The position numbers and the translations under genes were made by a program. From Pseudomonas sp. Irchel s3b2 (lineage in GTDB: Bacteria; Pseudomonadota; Gammaproteobacteria; Pseudomonadales; Pseudomonadaceae), in the NCBI RefSeq assembly GCF_900187445.1, contig NZ_FYEB01000009.1, positions 62,001 through 126,000 of the forward strand: a stretch of 64,000 nt of DNA. The letters run 5' to 3'. Positions within the stretch are counted from its first letter, which is position 1. Every line of letters starts with the position of its first letter. This document shows positions 8,211-16,481 of this stretch, in pieces. Under the pieces are notes generated by a model. It worked only from the letters and a program-made list of their open reading frames with translations, was not told where the DNA came from and did no database searches.

Positions 8211-8600
8211 TCAGGCAATCTGCGCCTTCGACGCCACCTCATCAAACGTCAGCTCAGCCAACGCATCCTCCTGTTCATCCAGCACCTGCCGCGGATGCTC
8301 ATTACCCGGAATGCTGCTGTCGATCAGGCTCAACAATCTCGAGCCCCGGGGCGTCAAAATGTAATTCTCGCCATTACCACCCTGGTCCTCCGGCCGAGGC
8401 TCGATATAACCCCGCAGCAGCAGTAACTTTTCGTACTCACCAGCCACGGTTTTCAGTTGATCCAGGTTCTCAAACGGCTCGCCCGCGTTGGCTTTCGCCG
8501 CCGCATACTGCTCGGCATAAGGCCGTGGGGTGAAACTGTGGCCGGCGCCGTTCTGCACTTCATGCAGCAAGCGTTCAATCAAATCCCAGTTATAAGTCAT
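8211..8600 (-). CDS. DUF2513-like winged-helix protein
   Basis: 129-residue cytoplasmic protein. MTYNWDLIERLLHEVQN, then a helical segment and YILTPRGSRLLSLID look like a winged-helix fold of the type seen in DUF2513 and PadR-like small regulators. The last 40 residues are acidic. The start at 8600 has GGAGG nine bases upstream, whereas the frame open further upstream has no support. It is convergent with the lipoprotein gene and divergent from the DUF899 gene, 201 bases away. A DNA-binding role is likely but the target is unknown. Confidence 0.65.
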   Translation of the reverse strand: MTYNWDLIERLLHEVQNGAGHSFTPRPYAEQYAAAKANAGEPFENLDQLKTVAGEYEKLLLLRGYIEPRPEDQGGNGENYILTPRGSRLLSLIDSSIPGNEHPRQVLDEQEDALAELTFDEVASKAQIA

Positions 8601-8801
8601 CCTGATCAACCTCCAGTGCCCGCGAGTGAGATGGCCTTCATAGGTTGTGACCGACAGGGACGGCGGCCGTTCAGCCGAGGTATTCCGCCCTACCGACCGG
8701 CGGTATGTCGAAAAGGGCACAGGCCAAACGACTAGGCTATGTAAGACGGTTTACCCCTCTGCGCGGATCGACTTTCGCCAAAGCATGCAGGAGAAATCAC
8801 C

Positions 8802-9536
8802 ATGAACATTCAGAATCATCCGGTCGTGTCCCGAGAAGAATGGCTCGCCGCTCGCAAACAACACCTGGCCCACGAAAAAGCCTTCACCAAGGAACGCGAC
8901 AAACTCAGCGCAGAACGCCGCGCCCTGCCCTGGGTAAAAATCGACAAACCCTATCGCTTCCAAGGCCCAAACGGCGAACTGAGCCTGGCCGATCTGTTCG
9001 GCGGCCGTAGCCAATTGATCATTTATCACTTCATGTTCGCCGCTGGCTGGGATGAAGGCTGCCCGGGTTGCTCGTTCCTGTCCGACCACATCGACGGCGC
9101 CAACCAACACCTGGCTCACCACGACGTTGCGGTGGTAGCGGTTTCCCACGCACCGTTCGCCGAATTCCAGCCCTTCAAACGCCGTATGGGCTGGAAATTC
9201 GACTGGGTCTCGTCAGAAGGCTGCGATTTCAACTATGACTTTGGCGTCTCAGCCCGAGCCGAAGACGTCGCCGCCGGAAAAGCTACTTACAACTACGAAA
9301 AATCCGACGGCGCTGAAGAAGAACTTCCCGGTCTCAGCGTGTTTTATCGCAATGAAGCGGGGGAGATTTTCCACACCTATTCCACTTATGCTCGCGGCCT
9401 GGATCTGCTGGTCGGCGCCTACAACTACCTTGACCTCACGCCCAAGGGGCGTAATGAAGAGGAAATCATGGATTGGGTGAGGCATCACGATCGGTATGAG
9501 GACAAGGCACCGGGCAGTTGCTGCCATGGGGGATAG
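8802..9536 (+). CDS. DUF899 thioredoxin-like protein
   Basis: 244-residue cytoplasmic protein of the DUF899 family, a thioredoxin-fold group. The signature region FMFAAGWDEGCPGCSFLSDH contains a C-P-G-C pair at Cys87 and Cys90 in the place of the thioredoxin CxxC, followed by the conserved FAEFQPFKRRMGW and a C-terminal HHDRYED. Redox or dithiol chemistry is suggested by the CxxC but the substrate is not known. AGGAGAAATCACC precedes the ATG, a good ribosome site. Single gene. Confidence 0.85.
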   Translation: MNIQNHPVVSREEWLAARKQHLAHEKAFTKERDKLSAERRALPWVKIDKPYRFQGPNGELSLADLFGGRSQLIIYHFMFAAGWDEGCPGCSFLSDHIDGANQHLAHHDVAVVAVSHAPFAEFQPFKRRMGWKFDWVSSEGCDFNYDFGVSARAEDVAAGKATYNYEKSDGAEEELPGLSVFYRNEAGEIFHTYSTYARGLDLLVGAYNYLDLTPKGRNEEEIMDWVRHHDRYEDKAPGSCCHGG

Positions 9537-9600
9537 ACCGCAGCCATCGCGGGCATTGGGCCAGGTTGAACACAACATCCATGAACACCACTAATCCCCT

Positions 9601-9688
9601 GTGGGAACGAGCCTGCTCGCGATGACTGACTGACATTCAACATTGATGTCGACTGATACACCGCTTTCGCGAGCAAGCTCGCTCCTAC
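9601..9688. repeat. REP pair in a 313-base intergenic stretch
   Basis: Inverted units (GGGAACGAGCCTGCTCGCGA and TCGCGAGCAAGCTCGCTCC) of a diverged REP family. They occupy the middle of the gene-free region 9537-9849. Nothing else is recognisable there apart from the presumed promoter of the next gene. Confidence 0.75.
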
Positions 9689-9849
9689 AAGGTTGCGTGG
9701 TGTTCTGTAGATCGCGTGCGTTTACCTGCGCCCTACACCAACCTCGGAATCAGGCGACCTGTGGGTCACCCGTTTCTGTCACTGAACTTTTTCCGCCCTT
9801 CAGCCCTCAACCGGATAACTCGCCTTTACCGGAACCGAGGCCCGTCTCC

Positions 9850-10125
9850 ATGAAAAGTCTGCTAAAAGTCACCCTCGCTGCCACTCTCGCCTGCGCCCTC
9901 CCCGTATGGGCCTGCCCTCCCGATGAAGCCACCGTCAAGCGCGAACAACTGGCCAGGGAGGTCGCCAAGATCACTGAGCAGAACCCGGCCAAGGCCAAGG
10001 AGATCAATGACGAGTTGCAGAAGATGGACCTGGAGACGGCCAGCAAGGATTTGCCGGACAAGTGCCAGTTGATCGATCAGCGTCTCAAGGAGTTGCAGTC
10101 GGCGGAGAAGAAAGCCGAGAGCTGA
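9850..10125 (+). CDS. small exported helical protein
   Basis: 91-residue protein with a signal peptide (MKSLLKVTLAATLACALPVWA). The mature part begins CPPDEATVK and is almost entirely charged helix (QLAREVAKITEQNPAKAKEI and KCQLIDQRLKELQSAEKKAES). Mature Cys residues (the first residue and the one in DKCQ) could form a disulfide. The VWAC junction is a poor lipobox because of tryptophan at -2, so signal peptidase I cleavage is more likely. No family recognised with certainty. A terminator follows at 10215. Confidence 0.7.
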   Translation: MKSLLKVTLAATLACALPVWACPPDEATVKREQLAREVAKITEQNPAKAKEINDELQKMDLETASKDLPDKCQLIDQRLKELQSAEKKAES

Positions 10126-10130
10126 AGGCG

Positions 10131-10205
10131 AGATCAAAAGATCGCAGCCTTCGGCAGCTCCTACACCGGTTTGAGCGTGCAACTGTAAGAGCTGCTGCGA
10201 TTTTT
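10131..10205. repeat. short imperfect palindromic repeat
   Basis: GATCGCAGCCTTCGGCAGCTC and GAGCTGCTGCGATTT form imperfect inverted halves of a repeat that is common between pseudomonad genes. Assignment is by resemblance only. Confidence 0.45.
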
Positions 10206-10216
10206 AGACGTAAAAA

Positions 10217-10240
10217 AACCCGGACACTGTCCGGGTTTTT
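10217..10240. terminator. bidirectional terminator between convergent genes
   Basis: ACCCGGACA and TGTCCGGGT arms with a tight loop, preceded by seven A and followed by six T. It serves both the small exported protein and the minus-strand helicase gene. Confidence 0.9.
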
Positions 10241-10260
10241 TATTGGATCGCTACCGTGCT

Positions 10261-11607
10261 TTACTCAGCAGCCGGCGCTTCCGGCTTGCGGCGCTTGAGC
10301 GGGGCCATGCCGTCTTTGCTGACCAGCGACAGGGCGTCGGTCTTCGGGCGGTTGGCGATCTTGCGCTTGGTCGGAGCCTTGGCGCCGGTTTTCTTCTTGT
10401 CGCCTTTGGCGTCGACCTTTTTCTTCTTCACGCCAACGGCTTTGCCCGAGGCCTTGACCTTTTTCGGTCCGCCGTAGGTGCCTTTGACTTCCTTGATGGT
10501 GCGGCGCTCGAAGCTCTGCTTGAGGTAGCGCTCGACGCTCGACATCAGGTTCCAGTCGCCATGGCAGATCAGCGAGATGGCCAGGCCATCGTTGCCGGCG
10601 CGGCCGGTGCGACCGATGCGGTGAACGTATTCGTCGCCGCTGCGCGGCATGTCGAAGTTGATCACCAGGTCCAGGCCTTCCACGTCCAGGCCACGGGCAG
10701 CGACGTCAGTGGCCACGAGGATCTTCACGCCGCCCTGCTTCAGACGGTCGATAGCCAGTTTGCGGTCTTTCTGGTCTTTGTCACCGTGCAGCACGAACGC
10801 TTTGTATTCCTGCGCCACCAGACGGCCGTAAATACGATCGGCCATGGCCCGGGTGTTGGTGAACACGATGGCCTTCTGATAGGTCTCGTTGGCCAGCAGC
10901 CAGTTCACGATCTGTTCTTTGTGCTGATTGTGGTCGGCGGTGATGATCTGCTGACGAGTGGTGGCGTTCAGATCGCTGACGTTGTTCAGCTGCAAGTGTT
11001 CAGGGTTGTTCAGCACCTTGGCGACCATCTCGCGCAGGCCCGAACCGCCGGTGGTGGCGGAGAACAGCATGGTCTGCTGACGGTTGGTGCACTCTTCCAC
11101 CAGACGCTGCACGTCTTCGGCGAAGCCCATGTCGAGCATGCGGTCGGCTTCGTCGAGCACCAGCACTTCGACTTCTTTGAGGTCGAGGTTGCCGGCGTTC
11201 AGTTGCTCGATCATCCGGCCCGGCGTACCGATCAGGATGTCCGGCACCTTGCGCAGCATGGCGGCCTGGACCTTGAAGTCTTCACCGCCGGTGATCAGGC
11301 CGGACTTGATGAAGGTGAACTGAGCGAAGCGCTCGACTTCCTTGATGGTCTGCTGGGCCAGCTCGCGGGTCGGCAGCAGGATCAGGGTCTTGATGCTGAC
11401 GCGGATTTTGGCCGGGCCGATCAAGCGGTTGAGGATCGGCAAAACGAAGGCGGCGGTTTTGCCGCTACCAGTTTGCGCTGTCACCCGCAGGTCACGCCCC
11501 TGGAGCGCCAGCGGGATAGCCGCTGCTTGCACAGGCGTTGGCTCGACAAATTTAAGCTCGGCCACGGCTTTGAGCAGGCGTTCGTGCAGGGCGAATTGGG
11601 AAAACAC
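10261..11607 (-). CDS. DEAD-box ATP-dependent RNA helicase
   Basis: 448-residue RNA helicase. Visible motifs in order: Q-motif region FVEPTPVQ (20-27), Walker A AQTGSGKT (44-51), PTRELA, GTPGR, DEAD (about 150-153), SAT, and the C-terminal RecA domain with ARGLD and HRIGRTGR (about 325). The last 80 residues are lysine-rich (VGVKKKKVDAKGDKKK), likely for non-specific RNA binding. Start chosen as GTG at 11607 (MFSQFALHERLL) with GAGG eight bases upstream; a TTG at 11631 is open but less likely. Such proteins remodel rRNA or mRNA. Which paralogue (RhlE, SrmB or similar) it is cannot be settled by eye. Confidence 0.92.
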   Translation of the reverse strand: MFSQFALHERLLKAVAELKFVEPTPVQAAAIPLALQGRDLRVTAQTGSGKTAAFVLPILNRLIGPAKIRVSIKTLILLPTRELAQQTIKEVERFAQFTFIKSGLITGGEDFKVQAAMLRKVPDILIGTPGRMIEQLNAGNLDLKEVEVLVLDEADRMLDMGFAEDVQRLVEECTNRQQTMLFSATTGGSGLREMVAKVLNNPEHLQLNNVSDLNATTRQQIITADHNQHKEQIVNWLLANETYQKAIVFTNTRAMADRIYGRLVAQEYKAFVLHGDKDQKDRKLAIDRLKQGGVKILVATDVAARGLDVEGLDLVINFDMPRSGDEYVHRIGRTGRAGNDGLAISLICHGDWNLMSSVERYLKQSFERRTIKEVKGTYGGPKKVKASGKAVGVKKKKVDAKGDKKKTGAKAPTKRKIANRPKTDALSLVSKDGMAPLKRRKPEAPAAE

Positions 11608-11799
11608 GGGTGCTACCTCGAAGAAATACAAAAAACAGCTGCATAGGGTAACGGTTTCGAGCGCGAAGGCCGAGTTTCTTTATACAAACGGCTGCAAACA
11701 GTGGTTTTTTTGTTGCCTGTTTTGTCTCAAAACGTCATCCGGAAGGTCTTAAATGCTCTAATCGCCCCGTCGCGTCCTATAGAAGAACCGTTTTTAACC

Positions 11800-13098
11800 A
11801 TGGATATCAAACAGCTCTGGCTCAACGCCCAAGACCTCTGGGGTGCCCTCGATCAGCACCCGCTCCTGCATTCCACGCTCGCACTGATGTTGCTGCTGGT
11901 GGTGGCGCTGGTGCTCGGACGAGTGGCGCGTTACCTCATTCTTCATGTGACCAAAATACTCGGCCGCCAGCCGTCGCTGCACTGGATCACCGATTTTCGC
12001 CACAACAAAGTGTTTCATCGCCTGGCGCAGATGACGCCCTCGCTGATGATCCAGTTCGGCCTGCACCTGGTGCCGGACTTGAGCAAGACCAGCCTGAACT
12101 TCCTCGGCAACGTGGCGCTGTCGTTCACCATTCTGTTCCTGGTGCTGGCTGTCAGCGCACTGCTCAATGCCCTGCTGGACATCTATGCCCGCACCGAACA
12201 CGCCCGCACCCGCTCGATCAAGGGTTACGTGCAACTGGCGAAAATGGTGTTGTTCGTGTTTGGCGCGATCATCATCGTCGCCACGTTGATCGACCGTTCG
12301 CCGCTGTTGCTGCTGTCGGGTCTGGGTGCCATGTCGGCGGTGATTCTGTTGGTCTACAAGGACACCCTGTTGTCATTCGTCGCCAGCGTGCAACTGACCA
12401 GCAACGACATGCTGCGGGTCGGCGACTGGATCGAGATGCCGCAAGTCGGTGCCGATGGTGATGTGGTGGACATCACCCTGCATACGGTCAAGGTGCAGAA
12501 CTTCGACAAGACCATTGTGTCGATCCCGACCTGGCGCCTGATGTCCGAATCGTTCAAGAACTGGCGCGGCATGCAGCAGTCCGGCGGACGACGGATCAAA
12601 CGCAGCCTGTTTATCGATGCCAGCGGTGTGCGTTTCATCCGCGATGACGAAGAGCAAAAGCTGTCCCAGGTACACCTGCTGACTGACTACATGAGCCGCA
12701 AGAAAGCCGAGCTCAAGGCCTGGAACGAAGCCCAGGGCAACGTCGCGGCGATGTCGGCCAACCGTCGACGGATGACCAACATCGGCACCTTCCGCGCCTA
12801 TGCGCTGGCGTATCTGAAGAGTCACCCGGAGATTCAGCCGAACATGACCTGCATGGTTCGCCAGATGCAGACCACCTCTCAGGGCATTCCGCTGGAAATC
12901 TACTGCTTCACCCGCACCACCGTGTGGGCTGATTACGAGCGGATTCAGGGGGATATTTTCGATTACCTGCTGGCGGTGCTGCCGGAGTTTGGCTTGAGCC
13001 TGTATCAGCAGCCGAGCGGGGGTGATCTGCGGTCGGGATTACTTCCGGCAGTGCTCGGCGCGAGCCACATTCCCGAGCCCGAAAAACACGTGATGTAG
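11800..13098 (+). CDS. YbdG-like mechanosensitive ion channel
   Basis: 432-residue inner-membrane protein with about five N-terminal transmembrane helices and a soluble C-terminal MscS domain. The pore-lining and beta-domain part is visible as LLSGLGAMSAVILLVYKDTL followed by DMLRVGDWIEMPQ and VDITLHTVKVQNFD, with IPTWRLMSESFKNW specific to the YbdG/MscM type. Such channels open at small tension during osmotic downshift and release solutes. The start at 11800 gives MDIKQLWLNAQDL; the upstream frame is open but lacks a ribosome site. It is divergent from the helicase. Confidence 0.88.
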   Translation: MDIKQLWLNAQDLWGALDQHPLLHSTLALMLLLVVALVLGRVARYLILHVTKILGRQPSLHWITDFRHNKVFHRLAQMTPSLMIQFGLHLVPDLSKTSLNFLGNVALSFTILFLVLAVSALLNALLDIYARTEHARTRSIKGYVQLAKMVLFVFGAIIIVATLIDRSPLLLLSGLGAMSAVILLVYKDTLLSFVASVQLTSNDMLRVGDWIEMPQVGADGDVVDITLHTVKVQNFDKTIVSIPTWRLMSESFKNWRGMQQSGGRRIKRSLFIDASGVRFIRDDEEQKLSQVHLLTDYMSRKKAELKAWNEAQGNVAAMSANRRRMTNIGTFRAYALAYLKSHPEIQPNMTCMVRQMQTTSQGIPLEIYCFTRTTVWADYERIQGDIFDYLLAVLPEFGLSLYQQPSGGDLRSGLLPAVLGASHIPEPEKHVM

Positions 13099-13112
13099 CA
13101 CCACCTCCTCTT

Positions 13113-13202
13113 GTAGGAGCGAGGCTTGCCCGCGAAGGCGGTGTATCAGCCAACGTCAATGTTGCCTGACACACCGCCTTCGCGGGCAAGCCTCGCTCCT
13201 AC
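13113..13202. repeat. REP pair overlapping a stop codon
   Basis: Inverted GTAGGAGCGAGGCTTGCCC units with a complementary AAGGCGGTGT/ACACCGCCTT inner stem. Its right edge supplies the TAG stop of the following minus-strand transporter gene (complement of 13199-13201). Confidence 0.85.
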
Positions 13203-14068
13203 GAAGAGCGGATTGCGGTCGGCCTGATACCCAACCGACTAATCCACACCGCCATCAGAATCACCATCCCGCCGAACAACAACCGCCCCAACTCTTCATG
13301 CTGATTCCAGATCAGCAGATTGATCAGCAACCCCACCGGCACATGCAGGTTGTTCATCACCGCCAACGTCCCGCCGTTGACCAGGCACGCGCCCTTGTTC
13401 CACCAATACAAACCCAGCGCGGTCGAGACCAGGCCGAGGAACAACAACACGCCCCATTGCAGCGGCGCTTCGGGCAGGAAGTTCTGTTTGCCAAACAGCA
13501 GAAACGCCGGCAACGCCACCGCCAACGCGCCCAGGTAGAAGTAGCCGAAACGCCGGTAATGCGGCAAATCGCTTGGATGGCGGGCCACCAGATGTTTATA
13601 AAGCACCTGTCCGGCGGCGTAGGTGAAATTGGCCAGTTGCAGCAATAGAAAACCCATGAAGAAATCCGGGTTGATCCGATCAAAGCGAATCACTGCCGCG
13701 CCCGCCACCGCCACCAATGCCGCGATCAAGGCCCACGGATTGAAACGCCGGTTCAGCGCGTCTTCGATCAGGGTCACGTGCAGCGGCGTGAGTATGGTGA
13801 ATAGCAACACTTCCGGTACCGTCAACACCCGGAAGCTCAAATACAAACAGACGTAAGTCACGCCGAACTGCAACGCGCCGATCAGCAACATACCCCGCAT
13901 GAACGCTGGCTCGACCTGACGCCAGCGCGTCAGCGGAATGAACACCAAGCCCGCCAGCAGCACCCGCACCAGCACCGCGAAGTAACTGTCGACATGCCCG
14001 GCCAGGTATTCGCCGATCAAACTGAAGGAAAACGCCTGGATCAGCGTGACAAAAAGTAGATAGCCCAT
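13199..14068 (-). CDS. EamA-family amino acid/metabolite exporter
   Basis: 289-residue inner-membrane protein with ten predicted helices in two EamA halves, resembling the CAAAT (carboxylate/amino acid/amine transporter) branch: SFSLIGEYLAGHVDSYFAVL at the start, FTILTPLHVTLIEDA, LYWWNKGACLVNGGTLAVMNN. The stop codon is the first triplet of the neighbouring REP element, so the last residues (RSS) end exactly at the repeat edge. The start ATG at 14068 is followed by an obvious TM1. Substrate unknown. Confidence 0.87.
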   Translation of the reverse strand: MGYLLFVTLIQAFSFSLIGEYLAGHVDSYFAVLVRVLLAGLVFIPLTRWRQVEPAFMRGMLLIGALQFGVTYVCLYLSFRVLTVPEVLLFTILTPLHVTLIEDALNRRFNPWALIAALVAVAGAAVIRFDRINPDFFMGFLLLQLANFTYAAGQVLYKHLVARHPSDLPHYRRFGYFYLGALAVALPAFLLFGKQNFLPEAPLQWGVLLFLGLVSTALGLYWWNKGACLVNGGTLAVMNNLHVPVGLLINLLIWNQHEELGRLLFGGMVILMAVWISRLGIRPTAIRSS

Positions 14069-14146
14069 GGTCGCCTCGTTTCGAATGGCGGCGACGATAG
14101 CGGGTTTTGCCCTTCATCGCGAACAGTCAGCCAATACACAACCCCT

Positions 14147-14231
14147 GTAGGAGCGGGCTTGCCCGCGAAAGCGGTGTGTCAGTCGACGTCAATGCGCCTG
14201 ACATACCGCTTTCGCGGGTAGCCCGCTCCTA
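14147..14231. repeat. REP pair, GTAGGAGCGGGCTTGCCC variant
   Basis: Inverted GAGCGGGCTTGCCCGCG and CGCGGGTAGCCCGCTC arms joined by an AAAGCGGTGT/ACCGCTTT stem. The right-hand copy carries small differences, so it may be decaying. Confidence 0.8.
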
Positions 14232-14266
14232 GAAGGGTTGTGTGCTCATTCACTAAATTCCAGGCA

Positions 14267-14305
14267 AAAAAAAGCCCGATCTCGCTAATGCGTTCAATCG
14301 GGCTA
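14267..14305 (-). terminator. terminator of the azoreductase gene
   Basis: AGCCCGAT and ATCGGGCT arms; on the minus strand the hairpin is followed by eight T (complement of the A run ending at 14274). Confidence 0.85.
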
Positions 14306-14411
14306 GAGCACTCAGGAGCAACAAGTGCAAAGGGAGGTTCGATGCGCGTACAGGCTTGAAGGGTTGCGCCAGGTCACTAGACCCTCCAGCGATTATCTGG
14401 CGATTAACGGC

Positions 14412-15011
14412 TCAGGCAACCTGAGAAAGTTTGGCGTTGGCCTGGTTCAAGCCTTTCTCCTGGAAGCCGCCGCCCAGGTTCATGCCTTCGGCGTGGATGA
14501 ACGTCACGTCGTGGATGCCGATGAAAGCCATGACCTGACGCAGGTACGGTTCCTGGTGATCAGAGGCGGCTCCGGCATGGATACCACCGCGCGCTGTCAG
14601 CACGTACGCACGCTTGCCGTTGAGCAAACCCTGGGGACCGGTTTCGGTGTACTTGAAGGTCACGCCAGCACGCAGAACGTGGTCGAGCCAGGCTTTAAGG
14701 GTGCTCGGAATGGCGAAGTTGTACATCGGTGCAGCCATCACCAGTACGTCGGCGGCCAGCAGTTCGTCGGTCAACTGGTTGGAGCGTTCCAGCGAGGCCT
14801 GCTCGATGTCGTTGCGTTGTTCGGCAGGTTTCATCCAGCCGCCCAACAAGTTGATGTCCAGGTGTGGCACCGGGTTGGCGGCTACGTCACGGACAGTGAT
14901 CTGGTCGTTCGGGTGTGCGGCTTGCCACTGGCTGATGAACGTCTGGGTCAACTGACGGGAAACCGAGTCTTGCTGACGGGCGCTGCTTTCGATGATCAGA
15001 ACGCGGGACAT
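14412..15011 (-). CDS. azoR: FMN-dependent NADH-azoreductase
   Basis: 199-residue cytoplasmic flavoprotein of the AzoR family, which reduces azo bonds and quinones with NAD(P)H through FMN. The N-terminal SSARQQDSVSRQLTQ resembles the phosphate-binding loop of the flavodoxin-like fold, APMYNFAIPSTLKAWLDHVL is the conserved FMN-contact region, and LTARGGIHAGAASDHQEPYL is the second flavin loop. In P. aeruginosa the azoR3 neighbourhood has the same sequence of azoreductase, small protein, LysR regulator, hydrolase, PPIase and ABC transporter as I recall it. The terminator lies about 107 bases downstream. Confidence 0.92.
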   Translation of the reverse strand: MSRVLIIESSARQQDSVSRQLTQTFISQWQAAHPNDQITVRDVAANPVPHLDINLLGGWMKPAEQRNDIEQASLERSNQLTDELLAADVLVMAAPMYNFAIPSTLKAWLDHVLRAGVTFKYTETGPQGLLNGKRAYVLTARGGIHAGAASDHQEPYLRQVMAFIGIHDVTFIHAEGMNLGGGFQEKGLNQANAKLSQVA

Positions 15012-15164
15012 GGGATGTAGCCTCCATCTGAGAATGCTGTAGGTCGATGGAGTGAAGGTTAAACAGAGTCATATCGATGAAAAAGCGCAAATAACTGCTA
15101 TAAAGCATCGATAAATTCGTTTATAAGCGGAGCATGCCCAAGCCGGCATGCTCTCCGCTCGATG

Positions 15165-15494
15165 TCATTTCGGGGTGCAGGTCAGGTTGATACGCATCTT
15201 GATAATGGTCCGGGTGAACTTTGCGGTGGCGTTTTTGTGTTTACCGGCAGGCACTTCGATTGTGCGGTTACGCGGCGCTTCTGGACCATTGTTGAAAACC
15301 ACTTTGCAGATCGCATCGGTGCTGCCGTAGTTGTTCACCTGAATGGAGGCGATATCGGCATCTGTATCAAAGGCGTTGTAGTCGATGCTCAAGCCGTTCA
15401 ATTGCTTTTGAACGTCGATCGGATAAGCAAATGCAGTCAGCGGCAGCATCGCCAACACCGCACAACCCGCCATCACACAACACAGTTTTTTCAT
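15165..15494 (-). CDS. small periplasmic protein of unknown function
   Basis: 109-residue protein with a clear signal peptide (MKKLCCVMAGCAVLAMLPL, cleavage after AFA) and a mature domain of about 85 residues, YPIDVQKQLNGLSIDYNAFD..., containing two cysteines (AICKVV and NLTCTPK) that could pair. The beta-rich pattern ending in KFTRTIIKMRINLTCTPK looks like a small immunoglobulin-like or carrier domain, but I recognise no family. It lies between azoR and the LysR gene, divergent from the latter by only 49 bases, so both may share a control region. Confidence 0.7.
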   Translation of the reverse strand: MKKLCCVMAGCAVLAMLPLTAFAYPIDVQKQLNGLSIDYNAFDTDADIASIQVNNYGSTDAICKVVFNNGPEAPRNRTIEVPAGKHKNATAKFTRTIIKMRINLTCTPK

Positions 15495-15543
15495 TCGGCA
15501 GTCTCCAATAAGGACTGCCAGCTTAGGACAAGAGGAGCTCAAC

Positions 15544-16467
15544 ATGAAAGCGCCCCGCGTGACCCTTGATCAATGGCGAACGTTACAGGCCGTGGTCGAT
15601 CACGGCGGTTTCGCCCAGGCCGCCGAAGCGCTGCACCGCTCGCAATCGTCGGTCAGCTACACCGTAGCGCGCATGCAGGACCAGCTCGGTGTGCCGCTGT
15701 TACGTATCGACGGCCGCAAAGCGGTGCTCACCGAAGCCGGCGGCGTGTTGCTGCGCCGTTCCCGGCAACTGGTGAAACAGGCCAGCCAACTGGAAGACCT
15801 GGCCCATCACATGGAGCAAGGCTGGGAAGCGGAAGTGCGGCTGGTGGTCGACGCCGCCTACCCCAGCGCCCGCCTCGTTCGCGCCCTGACCGCGTTCATG
15901 CCTCAAAGTCGTGGCTGCCGGGTACGTCTGCGCGAAGAAGTGTTGTCGGGTGTCGAGGAAGTGTTGCTTGAAGGCGTGGCCGATCTGGCCATTACCGGTT
16001 TCAGCATTCCCGGGTATCTGGGCGCAGAATTGAGCGACGTCGAATTCATCGCGGTCGCCCACCCCGAGCATTCGCTGCATCGCCTGAACCGCGAACTGAA
16101 CTTCCAGGACCTGGAAAGCCAGATGCAAGTGGTGATCCGCGACTCCGGCCGTCAGCAACCGCGAGACGTCGGTTGGCTCGGCGCCGAACAGCGCTGGACC
16201 GTCGGCAGCCTGGCCACCGCCGCGACCTTCGTCAGCAGCGGCCTGGGCTTCGCCTGGCTGCCCCGGCACATGATCGAGCGCGAACTCAAGGAAGGGACGC
16301 TCAAAGTGCTACCGTTGGACCAGGGTGGCAGCCGCAACCCTAGCTTCTATCTGTATTCAAACAAGGACAAACCCTTGGGCCCGGCCACGCAGATTCTCAT
16401 CGAACTGCTGCGCACCTTCGATACCGCGCCGCTGGATGCGCCCTTCGCCGCCCCTGAACAAGCCTGA
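15544..16467 (+). CDS. LysR-type transcriptional regulator
   Basis: 307-residue regulator. The N-terminal winged helix-turn-helix is plain (TLQAVVDHGGFAQAAEALHRSQSSVSYTVARMQDQLGVPLL, residues about 13-53 taken in parts), followed by a linker helix and an effector-binding domain with typical LysR spacing. It is the first of a closely spaced run with a hydrolase (14 bases), a PPIase (3 bases) and an ABC exporter (93 bases), and is divergent from the small periplasmic gene and azoR. Divergent LysR/azoR arrangements commonly mean the regulator controls the flavoenzyme in response to quinones or electrophiles; this is inference. Confidence 0.9.
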   Translation: MKAPRVTLDQWRTLQAVVDHGGFAQAAEALHRSQSSVSYTVARMQDQLGVPLLRIDGRKAVLTEAGGVLLRRSRQLVKQASQLEDLAHHMEQGWEAEVRLVVDAAYPSARLVRALTAFMPQSRGCRVRLREEVLSGVEEVLLEGVADLAITGFSIPGYLGAELSDVEFIAVAHPEHSLHRLNRELNFQDLESQMQVVIRDSGRQQPRDVGWLGAEQRWTVGSLATAATFVSSGLGFAWLPRHMIERELKEGTLKVLPLDQGGSRNPSFYLYSNKDKPLGPATQILIELLRTFDTAPLDAPFAAPEQA

Positions 16468-16481
16468 CACGGAGTGTACCC

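Noticed and set aside
10243..11646. Long open frame on the plus strand opposite the DEAD-box helicase
   Set aside because: It is the antisense shadow of a strongly conserved helicase frame; composition is alanine/histidine/arginine-rich as expected for high-GC shadows, and there is no ribosome site.
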